Positions 1-5,110 of a DNA stretch of 5,110 nucleotides are shown in pieces (within the stretch, counting starts at the first letter, position 1; each line of letters opens with the position of its first letter). The stretch is from Hyphomicrobiaceae bacterium UBA4118 (GTDB lineage: Bacteria; Pseudomonadota; Alphaproteobacteria; Rhizobiales; Methyloligellaceae), in NCBI GenBank assembly GCA_002383105.1, contig DFXC01000042.1, positions 987 through 6,096 of the forward strand, in the 5' to 3' direction. Below the pieces are notes generated by a model. It did no database searches, was not told the origin of the DNA, and saw only the letters and a list, made by a program, of their open reading frames with translations. Made by a program: the position numbers and the translations under genes.

Positions 1-515
1 TTGCCCGCTAGCGCAAACGGATTGTCGCGGCAGGCATCGAGGATGAGGATCACCGTGCCGGCGCCCTTCTCCTGCAAGCGGTCGGAGAGCCCGGTTGCGG
101 CAAAGGAGGCGTCGCGGATCAGCCCCTCCTCGCCGGGGTTCGCGATCGGAACGTCGACGGGCAAGAGATAGTTGGTGCCGTCGATGGCAAAGCCGTGGCC
201 GGCGAAATAGATGAGCGCCGTGTCCCCGGCCCCGATCTTGCCCTCGAGCTCGACCAGGGCGCGGCTCATGGCGCGGCGGCCGACATCCTCGGCCTTGACC
301 ACCTCGAAGCCGAGCTTCGACAGCTCTGACGCAACGGCATCGGCGTCGTTCACCGCCTTCATCAGCTTCGGCACGTTCTCATAAGCATTATTGCCGATGA
401 CGAGAGCGAGCCGCTTCGCTGCCTCTGCCGGCGAGGCGCCAAGGACGAGCGCCGCGATGCCGGCGGCGATGAGGCTGAAGCGCATTGCGCGCCGGTTACG
501 CGATACGATCGCCAC
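1..515 (-). CDS. Caspase-fold (peptidase C14 / metacaspase-like) secreted protein, C-terminus beyond left edge
   Basis: The 171 visible residues form the N-terminal part of a caspase-like cysteine peptidase. After a short basic stretch (RNRR at 6-9) there is a hydrophobic segment at about 13-28 and an A-E-A signal peptidase site at 30-32, so export to the periplasm or cell envelope is likely. The caspase fold starts at once: the first strand ALVIGNNAY (37-45), the NDAD helix start (56-59), the catalytic histidine in YFAGHG (His107) and the catalytic cysteine in LDACRDNPF (Cys162). Both members of the dyad are present, so this is not a visibly dead homologue. Proteins of this family usually carry a further C-terminal region (repeats or SUEL/TPR-type modules), which cannot be seen here. 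The GTG start at 515 is chosen because AGGGAGGG lies 7 nt upstream and it supplies the basic n-region of the signal peptide; the ATG at 485 has no such site. The substrate is unknown. The family assignment is firm and the cellular role is not. Confidence 0.9.
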   Translation of the reverse strand, partial: MAIVSRNRRAMRFSLIAAGIAALVLGASPAEAAKRLALVIGNNAYENVPKLMKAVNDADAVASELSKLGFEVVKAEDVGRRAMSRALVELEGKIGAGDTALIYFAGHGFAIDGTNYLLPVDVPIANPGEEGLIRDASFAATGLSDRLQEKGAGTVILILDACRDNPFALAG

Positions 516-522
516 GCCAAGA

Positions 523-530
523 CCCTCCCT
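523..530 (-). promoter_or_regulatory. Ribosome binding site of the caspase-like gene
   Basis: On the minus strand AGGGAGGG lies 7 nt before the GTG at 515. It decides the start: the alternative ATG at 485 has no purine-rich stretch before it. Confidence 0.6.
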
Positions 531-581
531 ATCCTTGGGATGGAAAACTAGGCGGTAGCCCGGCTTTCGGCAAGACGAGGC

Positions 582-1211
582 TCAGCTTACCAGCAGCCAC
601 AAGCCAATGCCGATCAGGGCCGCCGTCCACACGAGATCGAGATTGACCCAGCCGCGCCTCAGGAAATCGAGTCCGACCCACTCATAGACGACGAGGGCGA
701 CGATCCCGGTCACGACCAGCATGGCGAGCGTATGCACCAGCACGGCAAGCGATGCGATCCACAGCGAGTCCGTTGCCGGCATGTGGTGGGCGTGCGCTCC
801 CATGTGCTCGAGCGGCATGAGCACCGGGATGAGCATCATGCCCGCGCCGTGGGCCGTGGCCATGACGAACGACCAGACGGCAAGTCCGATGAGCCCGGTC
901 CTGAGCCCGATATGGAGCCGGTGGCGATGACCATAAAGGAGGTGATAAGCGCCCCAGGAGATCAGGAGCAGCCCTGACAGGATGCGGAACGTCTCCTCGT
1001 CGATGGCCATGCCCGCAACGACCACGGCATAGACCACGACGGCGATGGCTAATGCGTGACCGAGCGCTATAGGAAGAAGGGAGATGAGCACCACGGCGCG
1101 GCTGTGCCGGTAGAGCCCAAGGGCGACGGCAAAGAGCCATCCCATGGCCGGATTGAGCCCATGAAAGGCGCCGAGGGCGATCAGGACCAGCCATGGCGAG
1201 AGCTCTGACAT
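582..1211 (-). CDS. Histidine-rich six-helix inner-membrane protein, possible metal or small-solute transporter
   Basis: A 209-residue, very hydrophobic protein with about six predicted membrane helices (roughly 7-33, 39-69, 75-93, 103-133, 150-178 and 191-208). I do not recognise a characterised family with certainty. The length, the helix count and the motif GAFHGLNPAMGW in the first helix recall the nickel/cobalt-exporter and LysE/TauE-like group, where a histidine-containing first helix is usual. Histidines sit inside or at the edge of four helices (His17, His52, His121, His160). More are clustered in the loops: His90, 95, 97, 100, and the loop after helix 4 with His136, 140, 142, 143. 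This pattern suggests binding of a transition metal, which is an inference. The start at 1211 is preferred over an in-frame ATG at 1280, because the 23 extra residues are translated from the palindromic repeat. The ribosome site is weak (GGAG about 14 nt upstream). The gene lies 125 nt downstream of the selenium-binding protein gene and 66 nt upstream of the caspase-like gene, all on one strand. Confidence 0.8.
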   Translation of the reverse strand: MSELSPWLVLIALGAFHGLNPAMGWLFAVALGLYRHSRAVVLISLLPIALGHALAIAVVVYAVVVAGMAIDEETFRILSGLLLISWGAYHLLYGHRHRLHIGLRTGLIGLAVWSFVMATAHGAGMMLIPVLMPLEHMGAHAHHMPATDSLWIASLAVLVHTLAMLVVTGIVALVVYEWVGLDFLRRGWVNLDLVWTAALIGIGLWLLVS

Positions 1212-1245
1212 GCCAGATATTGCTTCTCCGCTCGGTCGCCACGGT

Positions 1246-1325
1246 CTCGTCATTCCGGCGAAAGCCGGAATCCAAAGCATAAGATCGAAGCTGGTCTGGA
1301 TACCGGCTTACGCCGGTATGACGAG
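1246..1325. repeat. Inverted pair of palindromic (REP/BIME-like) repeat units
   Basis: Two 29-nt units, 1246-1274 and 1297-1325, face each other across a 22-nt spacer and match at 26 of 29 positions once one is reverse-complemented. Each unit is also a palindrome that can fold into an 8-bp stem with a 4-nt loop (arms CCGGC/GCCGG flanked by A/T pairs). Such elements are scattered in many proteobacterial genomes and often appear as pairs between genes. Translated, they give the familiar false peptides seen here around SRYPD, LDSGFRRNDE and IPAFAGMT. The pair fills most of the 125-nt gap between the selenium-binding protein stop and the membrane protein start, beginning 11 nt after the stop. It may stabilise or end the upstream transcript, but there is no T-run to make it a classical intrinsic terminator. 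The copy number in the genome cannot be judged from this window. Confidence 0.85.
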
Positions 1326-1336
1326 CGAATGGCTGA

Positions 1337-2728
1337 TTACGGATAACAATAGGAATCGGAAGAGCAATCTCCACCTTGCAGCCTGACTTGATGCGGGCGG
1401 TGACTTTCCGGCCAGGCCACGAAAAATCTTTGATCGAAGTCAATACCGCCGTCGGGGCCCACGTCGAGCTTCACCATCCAGCCGTCGATGCCGGCCGGAT
1501 AGAATTGCGGATCGACAGCGCCATAGAGCGAGTTGGTGAAGTAGACGCGTCGCCCGTCTCGGCTGATCTCGACCATTTGCGGGCCGCCGCTGAGAGGTCC
1601 GCTGGCGGCGGGGTGTGACGCCCGCGAGACGATGCCGCCGATCCGGACCTTGCCGGTGAGCTTCGGGTTGAAGGGATCGCTCACGTCGTATTGGCGGAGA
1701 TCGCCCGTGCCCCAGCAGGCGACGTAGAGAAAGCGGTCGTCCATGGACAGGTCGATATCGGAGACGAGCGGAGGCACCGCCTTGAAGCCCTTCAGCACCG
1801 GCGGCAGCAAATCGGGGTCGGCGGGCTCAGCCGGAATCTCGATGACTTTCCTGACCGCCCAATTGTCGCCGTCGCGATACCAGGTCCAGATCGACGCCGA
1901 CAGGTCCTTCAGGCTGATCACGCAATTGACGAAGCCATAGGCTTTGGTCGGATCGTGCGCCGGCCGAAGCTCGAACACGAGCTGGTAATCGGGGCCGAAA
2001 TCGATCTCCTGCAGGTGCTTGCGCTTCTGCAGGTCCCAGAAATGCAGGCGCCGTCCATATTGGGCACCGAGGAGAATCTCCGGCATCAACCCGTTCTCCA
2101 CGGTGTTCGGGGTCCCCCACTCGCTCGTCACCACCGTGTCGTAGCCAAGGTGCCACCAGAAATCATAGGCGAGGCGCTGCGGGCCGCGCTCTACCTCCCA
2201 GCGGCCGAGCACGTCGAAGCTCTCGGGATCCATGAGGAAGACGCCGCCGGGTGCATCGCCCTTGGCATCGCCGAGCGCCGAGACATAGATGCCGTCGGGC
2301 CCGCAATGGACCGTATGTGGGCGGCTGTAGCCGGTCGCCTCGATCATCTCCGCGGGCTCGATCACCCTCACGATGCTCGGGCTTTTCGGGTTGGGCTTGG
2401 TGTCGATGATGTGGATGCGCGAGGAGCGTAAGCCCGGAACCACGAGATAGCGCCGCTCGGTATGCGGATGCGGGGCGTTGGGGCAAAGGCACGAGCTGCA
2501 CGCGTTCCAGCCGTAATGGTGGAGCTCATCGCCGGTTTGCGGCATGTCGACGCCGCCCACGATCTTGGAATAGGTGGGAGAGGACGGATCGACATCGACC
2601 ACGGCGATGGCGTCGGGGACGTCGCGCTTCGGCGCGAATGCCGCGACGTAAGCGAGCGTCTCGGCCGGCGCCTTGGCCGCCAGACGCGGCGAAGGGTAAA
2701 ACGTGGGATCGGGCGTCCATCGTGCCAT
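1337..2728 (-). CDS. Selenium-binding protein (SBP56 family) / methanethiol oxidase-like
   Basis: A complete 463-residue member of the SBP56 family, close to the usual length of about 460-470. Characterised relatives oxidise methanethiol to formaldehyde, H2S and H2O2 with copper as cofactor; others were named for binding selenium. Hallmarks are visible in order: the double histidine and cysteine motif HHYGWNACSSC (70-80, with a further Cys82), RPHTVHCGPDG (136-146), SEWGTPN, VSDIDLSMDDRFLYV, the CWGTGDLRQYD blade, GGPQMVEISRDGRRVYF, and the C-terminal HQVRLQGGDCSSD (446-458). His70/71, His138/141 and His446 are the likely metal ligands by analogy. There is no signal peptide, unlike the periplasmic methanethiol oxidase of methylotrophs, so a cytoplasmic location is expected. 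The last residues read SYCYP rather than the short IW-type ending common in the family. No copper chaperone (SCO) or MauG-like gene is visible nearby. The family is certain; the exact substrate is not. Confidence 0.95.
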   Translation of the reverse strand: MARWTPDPTFYPSPRLAAKAPAETLAYVAAFAPKRDVPDAIAVVDVDPSSPTYSKIVGGVDMPQTGDELHHYGWNACSSCLCPNAPHPHTERRYLVVPGLRSSRIHIIDTKPNPKSPSIVRVIEPAEMIEATGYSRPHTVHCGPDGIYVSALGDAKGDAPGGVFLMDPESFDVLGRWEVERGPQRLAYDFWWHLGYDTVVTSEWGTPNTVENGLMPEILLGAQYGRRLHFWDLQKRKHLQEIDFGPDYQLVFELRPAHDPTKAYGFVNCVISLKDLSASIWTWYRDGDNWAVRKVIEIPAEPADPDLLPPVLKGFKAVPPLVSDIDLSMDDRFLYVACWGTGDLRQYDVSDPFNPKLTGKVRIGGIVSRASHPAASGPLSGGPQMVEISRDGRRVYFTNSLYGAVDPQFYPAGIDGWMVKLDVGPDGGIDFDQRFFVAWPESHRPHQVRLQGGDCSSDSYCYP

Positions 2729-2735
2729 GGGAGAG

Positions 2736-2745
2736 CTCCTCCTCC
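2736..2745 (-). promoter_or_regulatory. Strong ribosome binding site of the selenium-binding protein gene
   Basis: GGAGGAGGAG on the minus strand ends 7 nt before the ATG at 2728. This fixes the start and implies efficient translation. It lies in the 73-nt gap after ligD, in which I see no convincing promoter or terminator. Confidence 0.8.
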
Positions 2746-2801
2746 GAGAGTGGCCGCCATCTTCGCCGCCCAGAGCAAGCGGGGCAAGTCACGCAAAATG
2801 C

Positions 2802-4637
2802 TTACCCTTGTCCCACCGCTTTGCGCGCTTTTGTCGTGATTGATTGGCGGGTGGAGAAAAAGCCTTCCCACGGATCGCGCTTCATCGCTTTCAGCCGCGC
2901 CGGCAGCGTCCTCGCCGTGTAGGGCGCTGCCGCTTTCAGCCCCTTCAGCTCGTCCCAACGGAGCGGGCAGGCGACCGGCGCTCCCGCCTTGGCGCGCGTC
3001 GAATAGTTGACGATGGCAGAGCCGCCGCGCTGGTTGCGGAGATAGTCGACGAAGATCTTGCCCTCGCGCGTCTTCTTGAGCGGGTTCGCCGTATAGCGAT
3101 CCGGGCGCGCACTGACGAGAGCGTCGGCGATGGCCTTGGCGAACGGCTTGACCTCGTCCCAGCATTGCTTCGGCGTGAGCGGCGCCACGACGTGTAGTCC
3201 CTTGCCGCCGGTCGATTTGAGGAAGCTGGTGAAGCCGAGATCGGCGAGGAAGTCGCGCACCTCTACGGCCGCTGCCTTGAGGATGGCGAGGTCGAGCCCC
3301 TCATCGGGATCGAGGTCGAAGACCAGCCGATCAGGCTCGTTCATATGATCGAGCGACACGCCCCAATCGTGGATCTCGAGCACCCCGATCTGCACCAGCC
3401 CGAACAGGCCGCTCTCGTCCTCGATATAGAGATATTTCTTCTTGCTCTCGCCGCCGGCGATGGGGATCTCCTTGATCGCCTTGCTCATGCCCTTCATGGC
3501 GTGGCGCTGGAAGAAGCATTCTTTGGCGTAGCCCTCCGGACAGCGCACGAGGCTGATCGGGCGGTTCACCGCGTAAGGCAACATGAAGGGGGCAACGGCC
3601 TCGTAATAGCGGGCGAGGTCGAGCTTGGTGAGGCCGATATCGGGATAGAGCACCCGGTCGGGATTGGTGAGCGTGATCCCGCCGAAGGTCGGATCGCCGG
3701 CTTTCTTGGCGGGGGCAGTTCTGGTCGTGGCCATAGGGGCCTCCTCATCGTCTCTGCGCTCGCGATGCACCTCGCGCGCTTGCTTGTCCTCACGTAGGCC
3801 CTTGAAGCTCGGGTGCCTGAGGCGTCCGTCCCGCGTCCATTCCGTGTAGGCGACCTCTGCGACGAGCTTGGGCTCGAGCCACACCGCGTCCTTGCGCTCT
3901 GGAGCAGGCACCTCCTCGAAGGGCGAGGATCGGCGCTCGAGCGGCCTGAACTTGCTCGCTAGCGTATCGAAGTCGGCTCCGTCGAAGCCCGTGCCGACCT
4001 TACCCGAATAGATAAGCTTGCCGCTCTCGAAGGTCCCGAGCAGGAGCGAGGAGAAGGGCTTTCCCTTGACCCCCGAGCGGCTGTAGCCGCCGATGACAAA
4101 CTCCTCGCCGCGAAGGCATTTGATCTTGAGCCAGTCCTTGCCACGGCCCGAGCGGTAGAGCGCGTCCGCCCGCTTAGACACGATGCCTTCGAGCCCCGCG
4201 GCGCAAGCTTGCGCGAAGAACTCAAGTCCCGAGCCTTCCACATAATCCGCATAGACGAGCCAGTTGGAGACACCTCTGGCCGACGTCAGTTTGGCAAGAA
4301 GCGCGCGCCGCTCCTTGAGTGGCTTCTTGCGCAGGTCCTTGCCGTCGAGCGCCAGCAGATCGAAAATGAAATAGCGGATGGCAGGGTGCGGAGTGTCGAT
4401 ATGCTCCTGCAGTGATTTGAAGTCGGTGATGCCTGATGGGAGCACGAAGGCGACCTCGCCGTCGAGAAGCGCGCTCTTCGCGGGGAGGCTCTGAAGCGCC
4501 TTGGCGATAGCCGGAAAGCGCACCGTCCAGTCGAGCCCGCTCCGGCTGAACAGCGTGATCTCGTCGCCTTCCTTTCGCGCGATGATGCGGTAGCCGTCAT
4601 ATTTCGCCTCATGCAGCCAGCCGCGCCCTTGCGGCAC
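2802..4637 (-). CDS. ligD: LigD, ATP-dependent ligase and polymerase modules (3' part of a frame-broken ligD)
   Basis: This frame encodes the central and C-terminal parts of the bacterial non-homologous end-joining ligase, which seals double-strand breaks together with Ku. Residues are counted from the GTG at 4637. Ligase module, about 1-290: nucleotidyl-lysine motif KYDGYR (Lys12), LDGEV (58-62), FDLLALDGKDL (92-102), EGIVSKR (150-156), WLKIK (169-173), then the OB-fold part with YSGKVGTGF and VAYTEWTRDGRLRHPSFKGLR. Polymerase (primase-like) module, about 315-600: VLYPD, FDLDPDEG with catalytic Asp441 and Asp443, STGGKGLH (475-482) and FVDYLRNQRGG with Asp531. All catalytic residues are present. 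The GTG at 4637 is only the first start codon in the frame and is probably not the true start: it has no Shine-Dalgarno sequence, and the codons before it, back to the A-run at 4746, read a proper ligase entry including EFIAPELATLDTE. The natural protein therefore continues from the PE module at 5110-4746 through a frameshift, or the gene is broken there. Confidence 0.93.
   Translation of the reverse strand: MPQGRGWLHEAKYDGYRIIARKEGDEITLFSRSGLDWTVRFPAIAKALQSLPAKSALLDGEVAFVLPSGITDFKSLQEHIDTPHPAIRYFIFDLLALDGKDLRKKPLKERRALLAKLTSARGVSNWLVYADYVEGSGLEFFAQACAAGLEGIVSKRADALYRSGRGKDWLKIKCLRGEEFVIGGYSRSGVKGKPFSSLLLGTFESGKLIYSGKVGTGFDGADFDTLASKFRPLERRSSPFEEVPAPERKDAVWLEPKLVAEVAYTEWTRDGRLRHPSFKGLREDKQAREVHRERRDDEEAPMATTRTAPAKKAGDPTFGGITLTNPDRVLYPDIGLTKLDLARYYEAVAPFMLPYAVNRPISLVRCPEGYAKECFFQRHAMKGMSKAIKEIPIAGGESKKKYLYIEDESGLFGLVQIGVLEIHDWGVSLDHMNEPDRLVFDLDPDEGLDLAILKAAAVEVRDFLADLGFTSFLKSTGGKGLHVVAPLTPKQCWDEVKPFAKAIADALVSARPDRYTANPLKKTREGKIFVDYLRNQRGGSAIVNYSTRAKAGAPVACPLRWDELKGLKAAAPYTARTLPARLKAMKRDPWEGFFSTRQSITTKARKAVGQG
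3740..3746 (-). promoter_or_regulatory. Internal Shine-Dalgarno site before an in-frame ATG inside ligD
   Basis: GAGGAGG on the minus strand is followed after 5 nt (CCCCT) by ATG at 3734, in the ligD frame and exactly in the linker between the ligase OB fold and the polymerase module. Translation from here would give a 310-residue stand-alone polymerase starting MATTRTAPAKK, similar in size to free-standing LigD-type polymerases of other bacteria. The site is as good as that of any gene in the window. In part it may simply reflect the Asp-Glu-Glu codons GAT GAG GAG. Confidence 0.4.
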
Positions 4638-4675
4638 CTCAGTGTCGAGGGTGGCAAGCTCGGGGGCTATGAATT

Positions 4676-5110
4676 CTAGCGCGCGGCCGGTTTTCGGCGA
4701 GGTCTTGCCGGCGCGGCCCGAGGGCCTCGCGTCGGAGTTTTTTTTTGAGCCTTGTTGGAGGTCCAGACCGGCACGTCGCCGGTCTCGATTTGCTCCATGC
4801 TGCGGCCGCTCTTGACACTCGTCTCGTAGGTTTCCGTGGGCTCGTCGCCGTCACGCGCATAGTCGTCGCGCTTCTTGATCAGGAGCCAGTTCTCGCGCTT
4901 GCCCCCCGTCCGGTCCTTCTTCATGCGCACCAGCACGAAATCGCCTTTGAGCCTGTCGCCGTGCAGCCTGAATTTGAGATCGCCCTTGGCCAGGCCCTCG
5001 TCGGGATCGCCGATCGGCTCCCAGGTACCGCGGTCCCAGATCATCACCGGGCCGCCGCCATATTCGCCCTTGGGGATCACCCCTTCGAAGCCGCCATATT
5101 CGAGCGGGTG
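4676..5110 (-). CDS. ligD: LigD, 3'-phosphoesterase (PE) module (5' part of a frame-broken ligD), N-terminus beyond right edge
   Basis: The frame is open at the right edge and gives 144 residues before a TAG. The PE module trims 3' phosphates and ribonucleotides so that ends can be ligated. Visible are HPLEYGGFEG at the very edge (the His is the conserved one of the EDHP motif), IPKGEYGGGPVMIWDRGTW, GDLKFRLHGDRLKGDFVLVR and NWLLIKKRDDYA (74-85). After these come the usual tail with SVKSGRSMEQI and VWTSNK (115-120). The earlier catalytic histidines lie outside the window. An upstream GTG at 5080 is internal, not a start. After AQKK the frame departs from the LigD pattern into about 20 residues rich in Arg and Pro (7 basic, 5 Pro) and stops, while the proper linker and ligase continue one base out. 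If no shift occurs, the product is a PE-only protein with a basic tail. Confidence 0.88.
   Translation of the reverse strand, partial: HPLEYGGFEGVIPKGEYGGGPVMIWDRGTWEPIGDPDEGLAKGDLKFRLHGDRLKGDFVLVRMKKDRTGGKRENWLLIKKRDDYARDGDEPTETYETSVKSGRSMEQIETGDVPVWTSNKAQKKTPTRGPRAAPARPRRKPAAR
4738..4746 (-). other. ligD: A9 homopolymer at the frame junction in ligD (possible -1 frameshift or transcriptional slippage site)
   Basis: The coding strand has nine consecutive A residues. In the PE frame the codons are CAA AAA AAA ACT. This contains the heptamer A AAA AAA, on which two lysyl-tRNAs can slip back one base; the next codons are then AAC TCC GAC and lead without a stop into the ligase frame. One extra A would fuse the frames equally well. 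The PE frame is demonstrably right up to VWTSNKAQ and the ligase frame is demonstrably right from EFIAPELATL, so the switch lies between about 4747 and 4676, where this run is the obvious site. Two GC-rich hairpins can be drawn downstream (4726-4715, and 4715-4682 with one bulge), but GC-rich DNA gives these easily. A sequencing error or a real mutation explains the facts as well. Confidence 0.6.

Noticed and set aside
1212..1280. Upstream ATG at 1280 extending the membrane protein by 23 residues
   Set aside because: The added residues (beginning MLWIPAFAGMT) are a translation of the palindromic repeat, have no ribosome site, and do not belong to a membrane protein N-terminus.
1297..1322. Intrinsic terminator after the selenium-binding protein gene
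   Set aside because: The hairpin is strong and well placed, but no T-run follows it on the minus strand, and it is better explained as a repeat unit.
682..1443. Long open frame on the minus strand containing SGFRRNDE-like residues
   Set aside because: It runs across the repeat and out of frame through the SBP and membrane protein genes. Its Arg/Pro/His-rich composition is typical of an off-frame shadow in GC-rich DNA.
1691..2431. 246-residue open frame on the plus strand opposite the SBP gene
   Set aside because: It is an antisense shadow of a well-conserved gene; the composition is low in meaning and there are no recognisable motifs.
2785..2820. Imperfect hairpin around the ligD stop (GGGACAAG with CTTGCCC)
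   Set aside because: The stem has a bulge and an 18-nt loop and no T-run follows. Similar pairings are expected by chance at this GC content.
3345..3797. 150-residue open frame on the plus strand opposite ligD
   Set aside because: It is an antisense shadow of the conserved polymerase module, with no family motif and no convincing ribosome site.
4639..4860. 73-residue open frame across the ligD junction in the third minus-strand frame
   Set aside because: It matches neither the PE nor the ligase sequence and is Arg-rich in the way off-frame reads are.

Overview
The window is GC-rich, and everything recognisable in it is coded on the minus strand, so genes run from right to left. The protein families point to an alphaproteobacterium of the Hyphomicrobiales (Rhizobiales) type: a LigD ordered phosphoesterase-ligase-polymerase, a caspase-like secreted protein, a selenium-binding protein, and an intergenic palindromic repeat of the kind that gives 'SGFRRNDE'-like and 'IPAFAGMT'-like peptides when translated. 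This placement is an inference; there is no rRNA or other marker.

Layout from right to left. (1) 5110-2802: ligD, the multidomain end-joining DNA ligase. Its N-terminus lies beyond the right edge. The reading frame breaks in the linker between the phosphoesterase (PE) and ligase modules, at a run of nine A residues on the coding strand (4746-4738). The PE frame ends at a TAG at 4678-4676. The ligase-polymerase frame is one base out and is otherwise intact to the stop at 2802. (2) 2728-1337: a complete SBP56-family selenium-binding protein / methanethiol oxidase, 463 aa, with a strong ribosome binding site. (3) 1325-1246: two 29-nt repeat units facing each other, each containing a hairpin, with a compensatory base-pair change between them. 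(4) 1211-582: a six-helix membrane protein rich in histidine, 209 aa, of unknown substrate. (5) 515-1: the first 171 residues of a secreted caspase-fold protein with both catalytic residues visible; its C-terminus lies beyond the left edge.

How they fit together. LigD is a stand-alone DNA repair function, normally partnered by Ku, which is not in the window. The selenium-binding protein and the membrane protein are consecutive on the same strand and could form a small sulfur/copper unit, but the repeat between them may separate their transcripts. The caspase-like protein has no evident link to the rest.

The points most worth a second look are the A9 frame junction in ligD (error, mutation, or a site of -1 frameshifting or transcriptional slippage) and a near-perfect internal ribosome binding site plus ATG just before the polymerase module. 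Together they suggest that the three LigD modules might also be made as separate proteins. No gene-free stretch exceeds 130 bases.
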